Origin: CF-118 sp035689345
GTDB taxonomy: Bacteria; Chloroflexota; Dormibacteria; Dormibacterales; Dormibacteraceae
Length of the DNA stretch: 28,815 nt
Assembly: GCA_035689345.1 (NCBI GenBank)
Contig: DASSLR010000078.1
Span: 1 to 28,815, forward strand
Reading direction: 5' to 3'
Part shown: piece by piece, positions 1-8,182 of the stretch
Position numbering within the stretch: position 1 is the first letter of the stretch
Layout of the letters: each line of letters starts with the position of its first letter
Notes under the pieces: generated by a model
What the model saw: the letters and a program-made list of their open reading frames with translations, nothing else
Database searches by the model: none
What the model was told of the DNA's origin: nothing
Position numbers and translations under genes: made by a program

Positions 1-855
1 ATCCTCAGCCTGATCAACGTCAACAGCCCCCTGCGCTACGACGACCGCATGCTCGGCGCGTTGATCGAGTACTCCGAAGCGCGGCAGCCGGTGATCGTGA
101 CGCCGTTCCTCATGGCCGGTGCGATGTCGCCAATGGGCCTCGCGGGCACGCTCGCGCAGCAGACCGCGGAAGCACTGGCGGGCATCGCGCTGGTGCAGCT
201 CATCCGGCCCGGCACGCCGAGTGTGTACGGATCCTTCCTGACCAACACCGACATGCAGTCGGGCAGCCCCGCGTTCGGCACGCCCGAATCCGCGATGGGC
301 ATCCTGGCGAGCGCGCAGATGGCACGTCATTACAACCTGCCATTCCGCGGAGGAGGCGCGTTGACATCATCCAAGGCGCCCGACGCGCAAGCCGCGTACG
401 AATCGATGATGTGCATGTGGCCGACGGTGCTCGGCCGCGTCAACTTCGTGCTCCACGCCGCGGGCTGGCTGGAGAGCGCGCTGCTCGCGTCGTACGAAAA
501 GTTCGTCATCGACGTCGAGGCCCTGCGCATGTTCGAGTGGATCCTCGACAAAGGGATCTCGACCGACGAGGAAGGCATGGCGATGGACGCGCTGCGTGAG
601 GTGGGGCCCGGCGGCCACTTCCTCGGCGCCGAGCACACGCTGCGCCACTACCGCACGGGCTTCTACCGCCCGTGGATCTCGTCCACCGACAACTACGACC
701 GCTGGAACCGGCTGGGCGCGAGGACGGCGGACAGAGTCGCGGCCGAGCGCTGGAAGCAGCTGCTGGCCGAGTACGCGGATCCCGGCATCGATCCCGGCGT
801 CGACGAGCAGCTCAAGGAATTCATCACACGCCGCAAAAGAGAGCTCGAAGCCTAG
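1..855 (+). CDS. MttB-family (trimethylamine/glycine betaine) corrinoid methyltransferase, 3' part
   Basis: The frame is open from the first base to TAG at 853-855, giving 284 residues. MttB proteins are about 480-520 residues, so the N-terminal ~200 lie outside the window. Family-typical stretches are SPMGLAGTLAQQ (residues 43-54 of the fragment), RPGTPSVYGS (69-78) and GGGALTSSKAPDAQ (117-130). These enzymes are cytoplasmic TIM barrels that move a methyl group from a quaternary or tertiary amine to a cognate corrinoid protein. No in-frame amber codon occurs here, so within the visible part this is a non-pyrrolysine homologue, the class that contains glycine betaine (MtgB), proline betaine and carnitine demethylases. 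The nearby corrinoid protein, methyl-THF methyltransferase, activator and dimethylglycine dehydrogenases make glycine betaine the best substrate guess, but this is inference. It is convergent with the corrinoid operon and is followed directly by a folate cyclohydrolase-like gene. Confidence 0.88.
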   Translation: MLSLINVNSPLRYDDRMLGALIEYSEARQPVIVTPFLMAGAMSPMGLAGTLAQQTAEALAGIALVQLIRPGTPSVYGSFLTNTDMQSGSPAFGTPESAMGILASAQMARHYNLPFRGGGALTSSKAPDAQAAYESMMCMWPTVLGRVNFVLHAAGWLESALLASYEKFVIDVEALRMFEWILDKGISTDEEGMAMDALREVGPGGHFLGAEHTLRHYRTGFYRPWISSTDNYDRWNRLGARTADRVAAERWKQLLAEYADPGIDPGVDEQLKEFITRRKRELEA

Positions 856-890
856 ACGGCTTTCTCGACGATCTCGGGTCGGAGAAGCCC

Positions 891-1418
891 GTGCCGGCGG
901 GCGGCTCCGCGGCCGCGGCGGCCGTGGCCATGGCCGCGGGACTCGTCGAGAAGTGCGCGCGCCTCTCCGCCAGGCACTGGATCGGCGCCGCTGCGGTCGG
1001 CAAACGCTCGGCGGTCGTGCGCAAGCTCGCGACCCTGCTGGTGGATGCCGACGTCGCCGCCTACACGGAGTACATGAAGGCGAAGGGCTCCGCCGAACGC
1101 GAGCGCATCATCGAAATTCCGCTCTCCATCGTGCGCTCGGCCGATGAGGTAGTCGGTCTCGCGACCCAGCTCGTCGAGCACGGCAATCCACGACTGCGCT
1201 CCGACGCGTACGCGGCGGTTCAGCTCGCCGCCGCGGCGGCGAGATCCGCGTCGGTGACCCTGGCCGACAACGTGCTCGCCGCCACTGACACGCGCCTCGT
1301 CGAGGCGCGAGCGCTGGCGAAGAGCGCTAACGCGCGAGCCCGCTCGCTACGCGCTCCAACCCGCGCAGGTGGTCGCGGTCGTGGTCGAGCGCGATCTCGA
1401 GGTACCGCTCGATCGTGA
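891..1418 (+). CDS. FTCD_C / methenyl-THF cyclohydrolase-like protein; start uncertain
   Basis: The frame carries the glycine/alanine-rich core PAGGSAAAAAVAMAAG and helical repeats typical of the formiminotransferase-cyclodeaminase C-terminal family (PF04961), which includes the stand-alone cyclohydrolase FchA. Such a protein would interconvert methenyl-THF and 10-formyl-THF, which fits the MetF and formate-THF ligase encoded downstream. Family-like sequence (LDGFLDDLGSEKP) already begins near 852, overlapping the methyltransferase stop. The first standard start codon after that stop is GTG at 891, giving 175 residues and losing the first helix. No ATG, GTG or TTG lies in frame just before the helix, so the true start is unclear. 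The last ~28 residues (after about 1334) are arginine-rich and antisense to the convergent DinB-like gene, so they look like run-on past an original stop. Function is supported moderately, the boundaries weakly. Confidence 0.68.
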   Translation: MPAGGSAAAAAVAMAAGLVEKCARLSARHWIGAAAVGKRSAVVRKLATLLVDADVAAYTEYMKAKGSAERERIIEIPLSIVRSADEVVGLATQLVEHGNPRLRSDAYAAVQLAAAAARSASVTLADNVLAATDTRLVEARALAKSANARARSLRAPTRAGGRGRGRARSRGTARS

Positions 1419-1773
1419 TGTCGCCGTACTTCTCGTGACGCCCGGTGCGGGCGCGCTCCTCGTCCGACAGGCCCCGCACGAAGTCCAGCAGGCGGCCGCG
1501 CGTCTCGGCCCACTCATCCAGCGCCTCCTCGAGGCGGACCCCGCTGAAGTCGGTCTCGTCGTTGGTGTAGAGCCCGAAGGCCGGGCTCTCGCCCGCGGCG
1601 ATGGCGCGGATGCGCGGCTCGAAAGCCTCACGCTCGCTGGCGGCGAGGTGCGCGGCGACGTCGCGCAGCGACCACGCGCCGATGCGCGCCGAGTGGTCGT
1701 CGGCCGCCAGCCGGATCATGGCGGCGATCAGCTGCTGGCTCGAGGCGAGCTGGTCGATCATCGAGTAGTTCAT
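1327..1773 (-). CDS. DinB/YfiT-like four-helix metal-binding protein
   Basis: A protein of 148 residues with the DinB-superfamily layout: an N-terminal helix ending in WSLRDVAAHL (residues 34-43) and a C-terminal HDRDHLRGLERV (131-142). H42, H131 and H135 are spaced like the metal-binding triad of DinB/YfiT/ClbS-type proteins. Known members include thiol (bacillithiol, mycothiol) transferases and many of unknown function. The ATG at 1773 overlaps the TGA of the preceding gene (ATGA at 1770-1773), so it is the last gene of the corrinoid operon and is probably translationally coupled. Its 3' end overlaps the convergent cyclohydrolase-like frame by 92 bp. The substrate is unknown; a thiol- or corrinoid-related role is only a guess from context. 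Confidence 0.72.
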   Translation of the reverse strand: MNYSMIDQLASSQQLIAAMIRLAADDHSARIGAWSLRDVAAHLAASEREAFEPRIRAIAAGESPAFGLYTNDETDFSGVRLEEALDEWAETRGRLLDFVRGLSDEERARTGRHEKYGDITIERYLEIALDHDRDHLRGLERVASGLAR

Positions 1774-2045
1774 GGATTCATGAGCCTGGAACGCGGGTTG
1801 GCGGCATCGAGCTCGCTGATGATCGCATCGAGCACGTCGCCGGCGCTGCCATCGCGCTCCTCGACGGGACCCCACTTCCAGCCGTCGAGGTAGGCGTCCA
1901 TGTCGGTCGATCCATCCTTCATCGCAAACGCATCGATCGCCACCTGGAAGCGGTCGGGCAGCATCCGCTTGACCTCGCCGTTCCCGTCCCAGGCCTTCAC
2001 CTGGGAGGGGATGTGCTTCCAGTACATGACCTGGTAGCTAGCCAA
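1770..2045 (-). CDS. Small 'virulence factor'-domain protein (PF13769-like) in corrinoid operon
   Basis: TTG at 2045 gives 91 residues beginning MASYQVMYWKHIPSQVKAW. The first internal ATG (2027) would remove the conserved YQVxYW start, so TTG is preferred. It also overlaps the stop of the DUF1638 gene by 8 bp. The pattern YWxxIPxQV, then MLPDRFQxAIDAxAM and a tryptophan-containing GWKWGP, matches the short Pfam 'Virulence_fact' family as I remember it. That family name has no established biochemistry. In gene clusters of several phyla I recall it beside DUF1638, RamA-like and MttB-like genes, which would fit a role in corrinoid methyl transfer rather than virulence. There is no signal peptide or membrane segment, so it should be a cytoplasmic accessory protein. 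Overlaps on both sides argue that it is a real translated gene. Confidence 0.72.
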   Translation of the reverse strand: MASYQVMYWKHIPSQVKAWDGNGEVKRMLPDRFQVAIDAFAMKDGSTDMDAYLDGWKWGPVEERDGSAGDVLDAIISELDAANPRSRLMNP

Positions 2046-2607
2046 CCAGTTCCGCCAGGCGCGTCTCGAGCTCGCCCAGGCCCACGTCACTGATCTCGAG
2101 CGGCAGGTCGAGGTACACCGCGATCTGCTGCGCCTTCTCCGCCAGGTTTGGGTTGGGGACCTGGCGCATGTAGAGGAGCGCCTCGTAGTTGGCGAACAGC
2201 ACCGGCTTGAGGTCGGGATACCGGTCGAGGCCCAGGCCGCGCACCACCGCGCGCTCGAAGTTGCGCACGAGCCAGTCGGTGAGGAAAAACGTCGCCGGCC
2301 GCTCGTCCATGACGCGCTCGAACGTTTCGGCGCCCGCGAACATCTCGTAGCAGTGAGGCCCGGGCACGCGCGCCGCGCCCGCCTCCTCGAGGACCGGGTC
2401 GAGCCGGCCGGCCGTGCCGCAGTCGCCGTAGACGACGACCAGACGGTCGTACCGCGGCCGCAGGTCGCGGAGCTTGGCCTCGAGCTCGGTGACGATCCGG
2501 TCCGGGTACAGGTGCAGGTAGGCGGACAGGCCGTGGATGTCGACGTCCCAACCACGCCGGTCCGCGATCTCCTTGACCTCGCGACCGAGAGCTCCACAAA
2601 CGATCAT
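2038..2607 (-). CDS. DUF1638 family protein in corrinoid methyltransfer operon
   Basis: ATG at 2607 gives 189 residues with the DUF1638 pattern: N-terminal MIVCGALGREV (1-11), LHLYPDRI (31-38), VYGDCGTAGRLD (59-70), GPHCYEMFAG (83-92) and a C-terminal FANYEALLYM (138-147). C4, C63, H85 and C86 sit in these conserved stretches and could form a metal or cofactor site; this is inference. No function is established for the family. It is soluble, with no signal peptide. It follows the RamA-like gene after a 68-bp gap filled by a double hairpin and overlaps the next gene by 8 bp. Recurrence next to corrinoid methyltransferase genes, as I recall for other genomes, suggests an accessory or catalytic role in methyl transfer. 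Confidence 0.82.
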   Translation of the reverse strand: MIVCGALGREVKEIADRRGWDVDIHGLSAYLHLYPDRIVTELEAKLRDLRPRYDRLVVVYGDCGTAGRLDPVLEEAGAARVPGPHCYEMFAGAETFERVMDERPATFFLTDWLVRNFERAVVRGLGLDRYPDLKPVLFANYEALLYMRQVPNPNLAEKAQQIAVYLDLPLEISDVGLGELETRLAELVG

Positions 2608-2629
2608 CGCGGTGCGACCCGCCCCCCCC

Positions 2630-2674
2630 GGCGCTGCCTGCGGCAGCGCCGACCTCCCCACATGGTGGGGAGAT
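2630..2674 (-). repeat. Composite double-hairpin repeat, copy A
   Basis: Two adjacent inverted repeats fill the gap between the RamA-like stop and the DUF1638 start. Hairpin 1 has arms CTCCCCAC (2654-2661) and GTGGGGAG (2665-2672) around ATG. Hairpin 2 has arms GGCGCTGC (2630-2637) and GCAGCGCC (2643-2650). A run of eight C (eight G on the minus strand) follows at 2622-2629. Read on the minus strand, the order hairpin 1, hairpin 2, G-run is the same as in copy B at 21531-21578. It may attenuate or protect the mRNA between the two cistrons, or be a mobile palindromic element. Confidence 0.7.
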
Positions 2675-2675
2675 G

Positions 2676-4502
2676 TCACGACACGGCCTCCAGCCGGGGG
2701 AACTGCAGCACGGACACGAACGAATCGTTGAAGTCGGTGCGGCCCGAGAGCTCGACGTACTCCAGGCGCGCTGGCAATTCGAAAGCGACCTGGCGCTCGC
2801 GATACGACAGCAGCGCGATCTTCGCGCCCTCGCCGGCGGAGTTGCCGACGGCGATGATGCGGTCGACGTCGACCGGCGGCACCAGGCCGATGATCTTCGC
2901 GCTCTCGGGGTTCAGGTACGACCCGAACGATCCGCCGAGGAAGACCTCGTCGACGTCGGACGCGGTGATGCCGAGGATGTCCATCAATACCTTGATCCCG
3001 GTCGCGATCGAACCCTTCGCGAACTGGAGTTCGCGCACGTCGCGCTGCGTGAGGTAGACGCCGTCGGCCAGCAGGAACGCGCGCACGCCGTCCACTTCGA
3101 TGAGGTGGTCCGCGAGCGGATGCGTCCCCGCCTCGTCGCGGGACTTCATTCGCCCCGAGTGGTCGAGCAGCCCGCTCAGCAGCAGCTGGGCCACCGCGTC
3201 GACGAGGCCCGACCCGCAGATGCCGGCCGGTTTGACGTCGCCTCCGATCACCTGCAGCTCGATGCGATCGCTCAGGTGCACGCCCTCGATGGCGCCGTCG
3301 GTCGCGCGCATGCCGCACTTGATCTGGCTGCCCTCGAACGCGGGACCGGCGGGCGCCGCGGTCGCGAGCGAGCGCTGAGTGCCGCCGATGACGATCTCAC
3401 CGTTGGTGCCGACGTCGACGAAGATGCGCAGCCTGTCCTCGCGAGCGAGCCCCGTCGCGAGCACGCCGGCCACGATGTCCGACCCGACGTACGCGCCGAG
3501 CGCGGGCAGCGTCTGCACGTAGCCGTGGGGGTGGATGTCAAGGCCGACCTCCGCGGCCGGCACCGTCAACGGCTCCATGAACGCGGGTGCGAACGGCATG
3601 ACCGCGATGGGCGCGGGATCGACACCGAGCAGCAGGTGCAGCATCGTCACGTTGCCGACGACCACAGCCTCGTAGGTGCGATCCGCGCTCACGCCCGCCT
3701 CGGCGTACAGGCGGCCGATGATCTCGTTCATCGTGCGCACGACCGACGTCTGTAGCTCGCGCAGCGCATCGGTTCCGTCCATGGCGTGGCTGATGCGCGA
3801 GATGACGTCGGCGCCGAACGGCGCCTGCCCGTTGAGCGTGGAGCTGACCGCCGCCGCCATGCCGGTACGCAGGTTCATCAGCGTGCCGACGAGGGTCGTG
3901 GTACCGACGTCGAACGCGATTCCGTAGCACTCACCGGTGGTGTCGCCGTTCTCGACGGCGACCAGGTGCTCGCCCGCGAGCACGGCGGTGACCTTGAAGT
4001 CGGCGGCGCGCAGGACCGACGGGAGCGAGCGCAGCACCGGCACCTCCGCGCTCATGTCATGGCCTTCGGCTTCGAGCGCGTCGCGCAGGCGCGTCACGTC
4101 GCTCCGCTGATCGTGCAGAGTCGGCGGCTCGAGCTCGAGGTACACCTTGCGCACGTTGGGGTCGAGGATGACCAGCCGCCCGAGGCCCATCGTCGCCGCC
4201 TTGGGCACGCGGAGCAGCTGCGGCACCTCGCACGTCATGTCCTCGTGCACGTGGGCCTGGCACGACAGCCGCCAGCCGCCCGCGATCTCGTCCTGGCGCA
4301 GCTCGCGGTGGTCCGCGTCGGTCACCTCGGTCGGCGCGCCGAGGATGCGCACCTTGCACTTGCCGCACGTGCCGCGCCCGCCGCACGTGGAGTCGATGGG
4401 CAGGCCGATCCAGTGCGCCGCGCTGAACACGGTGGTGCCCGGAGGGACCCTCGTCGAGCGGTCGAAGGGCTTGTAGGTCACCTCCAGCTTGCGCTGGATC
4501 AC
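2676..4502 (-). CDS. RamA-like ATP-dependent reductive activator of corrinoid proteins (ferredoxin-ASKHA)
   Basis: GTG at 4502 gives 608 residues; it overlaps the TGA of the upstream methyltransferase (GTGA at 4499-4502) and has GAGGAA just before it. The N-terminal ~95 residues are a plant-type [2Fe-2S] ferredoxin with ligands C40, C46, C49 and C81 (CGGRGTCGKC and LSCQ). After a linker comes the DUF4445/ASKHA ATPase region with FDVGTTT (197-203), GNVTM (283-287) and VDVGTNGE (362-369). This is the architecture of bacterial RACo/RACE proteins, which use ATP and an external electron donor to reduce adventitiously oxidised Co(II) corrinoid back to Co(I). It acts in the cytoplasm on the corrinoid protein encoded two genes upstream. 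The ferredoxin domain is N-terminal, unlike the C-terminal [4Fe-4S] domain of archaeal RamA. Confidence 0.92.
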   Translation of the reverse strand: MIQRKLEVTYKPFDRSTRVPPGTTVFSAAHWIGLPIDSTCGGRGTCGKCKVRILGAPTEVTDADHRELRQDEIAGGWRLSCQAHVHEDMTCEVPQLLRVPKAATMGLGRLVILDPNVRKVYLELEPPTLHDQRSDVTRLRDALEAEGHDMSAEVPVLRSLPSVLRAADFKVTAVLAGEHLVAVENGDTTGECYGIAFDVGTTTLVGTLMNLRTGMAAAVSSTLNGQAPFGADVISRISHAMDGTDALRELQTSVVRTMNEIIGRLYAEAGVSADRTYEAVVVGNVTMLHLLLGVDPAPIAVMPFAPAFMEPLTVPAAEVGLDIHPHGYVQTLPALGAYVGSDIVAGVLATGLAREDRLRIFVDVGTNGEIVIGGTQRSLATAAPAGPAFEGSQIKCGMRATDGAIEGVHLSDRIELQVIGGDVKPAGICGSGLVDAVAQLLLSGLLDHSGRMKSRDEAGTHPLADHLIEVDGVRAFLLADGVYLTQRDVRELQFAKGSIATGIKVLMDILGITASDVDEVFLGGSFGSYLNPESAKIIGLVPPVDVDRIIAVGNSAGEGAKIALLSYRERQVAFELPARLEYVELSGRTDFNDSFVSVLQFPRLEAVS

Positions 4503-5367
4503 GTGTTCCTCGCGGACATCGCCGCTTGCTCGGCGCGGTGCGCGCTGATCCATCTCATCGCGTACTCGTCGTGGCCGAGCAGGAGATCCGAGGCCAGGAC
4601 GCCTCGCCTCACCTCCGGGATGAGCGGGTTGGTGATGGCGCACGTGAGGCCGGCGTACATCGCCACCGGCAGGAACGCCGCGTTCACCGTCGCGCGGTCC
4701 GGCAGTCCGAACGAGACGTTGGACGCGCCGCACGTCATGTTGTTGCCGAGCACGTCGCGAATCAGCCTCATCGTCGCGAGCGTGACCTGCCCGGCGGTCG
4801 GGTCGGCGGCGACGGTCATGGCGATCGGGTCGATGATCACGTCGTGCTGCGGGATGCCGTGGTCGGCCGCGCGTTCGATGATGCGGCGCGCGAGTGCGAG
4901 GCGCTCCTCCGGCACCATCGAGATGCCAGTCTCGTCGTTGGCCATGCCGATCACCGCGGCGCCGTGCTTCTTGACCAGCGGCAGGATGCGCTCCATGCGC
5001 TCCTCCTCCGCGGTCACGGAGTTGACGAGCGCCTTGCCTTCGTAAGCGGCCAGCCCGAGCTCGAGCGCCTCGACCACCGAAGAGTCGATGCAGACGGGCG
5101 CGTCGGTCACCTCGGCCACCGCCTTGATCGCCGCCACGAGCAGCGCGGGCTCGTCGGCCATCGGGATGCCGGCGTTGACGTCGAGCATGTGCGCACCCGC
5201 CGCGACCTGCGCGATCGCGTCGGCGCGCACGCGGTCCATCCTTCCTTCCTTCATCTCGGCCGCGAGCACCTTGCGGCCGGTCGGGTTGATGCGCTCGCCG
5301 ATGATCACGAAGGGCCGGTCGATGGAGACGACGACCTCACGCGAGCGCGAGGAAAGAACAGTGTCCA

Positions 5368-5368
<1 letters not shown>
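4499..5368 (-). CDS. Methyltetrahydrofolate:corrinoid protein methyltransferase (MtgA-like)
   Basis: ATG at 5368 shares one base with the stop of the corrinoid protein gene and gives 289 residues. The pterin-binding TIM-barrel motifs are present: GERINPTGR (24-32), DVNAG (63-67), CIDSS (93-97), NSV (116-118), the DP pair at 180-181 and GASNVSFGLPDR (214-225). The asparagine of GASNVSFG is the pterin-binding residue in AcsE/MeTr-type enzymes. The enzyme moves the methyl group between the corrinoid protein and THF. With an MttB-type donor enzyme in the cluster, the working direction is probably methyl-Co to methyl-THF, as in the MtgA of glycine betaine degraders. No carbon monoxide dehydrogenase/acetyl-CoA synthase genes are present, so an acetogenic role is not suggested. 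Confidence 0.92.
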
Positions 5369-6090
<722 letters not shown>

Positions 6091-6189
6091 GGCGGTCCTC
6101 CAGTTGGGCTCCGCCCAGCATACTCGTGTTGCGCATGGCCCAACAGATGCTCAGGGCCCAACAAACGTGTAGTGTTGCGCCATGAGCAA
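6091..6189. promoter_or_regulatory. Divergent corrinoid operon/iclR control region with repeated dyads
   Basis: Four related 15-bp imperfect palindromes of the form TTGSGC-N3-GCSCAA are packed here: 6104-6118 (TTGGGC TCC GCCCAG), 6129-6143 (TTGCGC ATG GCCCAA), a weaker one at 6147-6161 (ATGCTC AGG GCCCAA) and 6175-6189 (TTGCGC CAT GAGCAA), the last spanning the iclR start codon. A fifth match lies at the metF promoter. A plausible iclR -10, TAGTGT (6170-6175), sits 6 bp before its ATG, as in leaderless genes. On the minus strand TATGCT (6117-6122) could be the -10 of the corrinoid operon. The palindromes are candidate IclR operators; the regulator assignment is inference. Confidence 0.5.
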
Positions 6190-6961
6190 CGGCGAGCGCG
6201 ACGCCGCCGTGATCCAGTCTGTGGATCGGGCCGTGGCCATCCTGGACGTGCTCGCCGCTCAGGGCTGGAAGGCGGGCGCGGAAGTGGCGCGCGAGCTGGG
6301 CGTACACCGCTCCACCGCCCTCCGGCTGCTGGCCACGCTGGAGCGACACGGCCTGGTCGAGCGCGACCAGAGGACGGCGAAGTACCGGCTCGGGGGCCGG
6401 CTCGTCCAGCTCGCGAGCGCGGTCCGCGGTGAGGCCGACCTGCGCGCCGCGTCCCGACCCGTGTGCCAGACGCTCGCCCGCGCGGTCGGGGAAACGGTGA
6501 CGCTCGACGTGCTGGACGGTGACGACATCGTGCCGATCGAGCAGGCCTCCGGCTCGACCTCGGTGGTGAGCGTCAACTGGCTGGGCACACGCTCGCCGGC
6601 GCACTGCACCGCCAGCGGCAAGGTCATCCTGGCGTTCGCTCCCGACGACGTTCGGTCGCGCTTTCTGGCCGGCCCGCTGGAGCGGCGCACGCCGCACACG
6701 CTCACCGGCCGCGCCGAGCTGGAAGCTCAGCTGACCGGGGCGCGGGCCACCGGCTACGCCCGCACGGACGAGGAGCTCGAGGTGGGCCTCAGCGCGCTCG
6801 CCGCGCCGGTGCGAGGGGCGGCCGGTGAGGTGATCGGCGCGATCGACGTCAGCGGGCCGGCGCACCGGTTCGGCCAGGCCGAGTCGGTGCGTATCGCCGG
6901 CCGCTGCATGGAGGCCGCAGACGACCTCTCACGGCGTCTGGGCTTCCGGCCCAAGTCTTAA
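6182..6961 (+). CDS. IclR-family transcriptional regulator
   Basis: A protein of 259 residues. The N-terminal winged helix (residues ~9-75) begins VIQSVDRAVAILDVLA, with recognition helix VHRSTALRLLATLERHGLVER and wing KYRLGGRLVQLA. Residues ~85-255 form the IclR effector-binding domain (GTRSPAHCTASGKVILA, GYARTDEELEVGLSALAAPV). IclR proteins are dimeric or tetrameric DNA-binding proteins that respond to small carboxylates and often control the divergent operon. Here that is the corrinoid operon, so glycine betaine or a demethylation product is a reasonable effector guess. The ATG at 6182 has no Shine-Dalgarno sequence and lies 6 bp after a -10-like TAGTGT, suggesting a leaderless message. 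One candidate operator overlaps this start, which would allow autoregulation. Confidence 0.92.
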   Translation: MSNGERDAAVIQSVDRAVAILDVLAAQGWKAGAEVARELGVHRSTALRLLATLERHGLVERDQRTAKYRLGGRLVQLASAVRGEADLRAASRPVCQTLARAVGETVTLDVLDGDDIVPIEQASGSTSVVSVNWLGTRSPAHCTASGKVILAFAPDDVRSRFLAGPLERRTPHTLTGRAELEAQLTGARATGYARTDEELEVGLSALAAPVRGAAGEVIGAIDVSGPAHRFGQAESVRIAGRCMEAADDLSRRLGFRPKS

Positions 6962-7084
6962 CCGAACCTTCACCGGGCGCCGCCTTCTCGTTCCTTGCAC
7001 AGTCGCCGGGGGTGCGGCAATATAGCGCTGCCCCGCCGGGGCGCCCTGCCTGCAGCCACTCGTCACTGGGGAGAGTTGAAGGGT
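6962..7084 (+). promoter_or_regulatory. Leader and probable promoter of the ABC transporter operon
   Basis: This 123-bp gap has a -35-like TTGCAC (6995-7000) and an A/T-rich CAATATA (7018-7024) 17 bp later, inside otherwise GC-rich DNA. A small stem-loop follows (GCCCC 7030-7034, GGGGC 7038-7042). A purine-rich GGGGAGAG (about 7068-7075) precedes the ATG at 7085 and can serve as ribosome binding site. I see no copy of the TTGSGC-N3-GCSCAA dyad here, so this operon may not share the control of the corrinoid genes. Confidence 0.35.
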
Positions 7085-8182
7085 ATGAACTGGCATCGGT
7101 TCCATCGTTTGGGTGTGGCCGCGGCCACAGTGCTCATCGTTGCCGCGTGCGGCTCCTCGAGCACGGCGGGCTCGACCGACTGGTCGAAGCAGACGACCGC
7201 CGCGGGTGGGGGAGGCATGGACGCCCTGGTCGCGGCCGCCAAGGCCGAGGGCAAGCTGACGGTCATCGCTCTGCCGCCGGACTGGGCGAACTACGGCGAG
7301 ATCATCAGCAGCTTCGAGAGCAAGTACGGCATCAAGGTCACCTCGCTCAATCCGAATGGCAGCAGCCAGCAGGAGATCGACGCCTTCGACGGCACCAGCC
7401 GCGCGCCCGACGTCGTCGACGTCACCGCGGCGGTCGCGGTGAAGAACACCAGCCTGTTCGCGCCGTACCAGGTGCAGACCTGGGGCGACATCCCGGCCGG
7501 GGGCAAGGAGTCGACCGGCCTCTGGTACAACGACTACGGCGGCTACATGGGCATCGGGTACAACCCGGCCAAGGTGCCCCACATCAACTCGTTCGACGAC
7601 CTGCTCGGTCCAGGCTTCAAGAGCTCGGTCGCCCTTGCCGGCGACCCCACGATCTCGGGCCAGGGCCTCAACGGCGTCATCATGGCGGCGGTCGCCGAAG
7701 GCGGCTCCCTGGACGATGTCAGCAAGGGTGTTGACTTCTTCCACAAGCTGCGCCAGGCGGGCAACTACGTGAAGGTCATCGCCACGGCCGCCACCGTCAA
7801 GGCCGGGCAGACCCCAGTCGTCTTCGAATGGGACTACCTGTCCACCTCGCACGGCAAAGACGTGCCGAACTGGACGATCTTCGTGCCGTCCAACGCCATC
7901 ATCGGCGGGTACTACAACCAGGCCATCAACAAGCAGGCGCCGCACCCGGCGGCTGCCCGCCTGTGGGAGGAGTACCTCTACTCCAACGAGGGCCAGAACC
8001 TGTGGCTCAAGGGTGGCGCGCGACCGGTCCGGCAGGCGGCGATGACCGCGGCCGGCACCGTCGACAAGACCGCGGCCGCGGCGTTGCCCGCGGTCAGCGG
8101 CACACCCCAGATCCCAACCAACGACCAGGCGACCGCCGCGTTCGCCTACCTCAACTCTCACTGGGCGGCGGCTATCGCTTGA
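7085..8182 (+). CDS. ABC transporter substrate-binding lipoprotein (polyamine/iron/aminoethylphosphonate type)
   Basis: ATG at 7085 gives 365 residues. The N-terminus is a lipoprotein signal: positive MNWHRFHR, a hydrophobic stretch and lipobox VAAC with C22 as the lipidated cysteine, then a Ser/Gly/Thr-rich linker. The mature part is a type-2 periplasmic binding protein fold starting LVAAAKAEGKLTVIALP, with SFESKYGIKVTSLNPNGSSQQEIDAF and late TPVVFEWDYL, as in the family binding spermidine/putrescine, Fe(III) or 2-aminoethylphosphonate. The protein would be anchored outside the membrane and deliver ligand to the two permeases that follow. It overlaps the first permease start by 4 bp. The ligand cannot be read from sequence; a choline-like or organophosphate compound would fit the surrounding genes. 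Confidence 0.86.
   Translation: MNWHRFHRLGVAAATVLIVAACGSSSTAGSTDWSKQTTAAGGGGMDALVAAAKAEGKLTVIALPPDWANYGEIISSFESKYGIKVTSLNPNGSSQQEIDAFDGTSRAPDVVDVTAAVAVKNTSLFAPYQVQTWGDIPAGGKESTGLWYNDYGGYMGIGYNPAKVPHINSFDDLLGPGFKSSVALAGDPTISGQGLNGVIMAAVAEGGSLDDVSKGVDFFHKLRQAGNYVKVIATAATVKAGQTPVVFEWDYLSTSHGKDVPNWTIFVPSNAIIGGYYNQAINKQAPHPAAARLWEEYLYSNEGQNLWLKGGARPVRQAAMTAAGTVDKTAAAALPAVSGTPQIPTNDQATAAFAYLNSHWAAAIA

Noticed and set aside
1..855. Pyrrolysine-containing MttB
   Set aside because: No in-frame TAG before the final stop in the visible 284 codons; the missing N-terminal part cannot be checked.
4503..4733. N-terminal extension of the RamA-like protein
   Set aside because: It lies within the methyltransferase gene; GTG at 4502 overlaps that gene's stop and has a ribosome binding site.
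6091..6181. Cobalamin riboswitch before the corrinoid operon
   Set aside because: The gap is only 91 bp and shows no B12-box or the needed multi-stem fold; the palindromes fit protein binding better.
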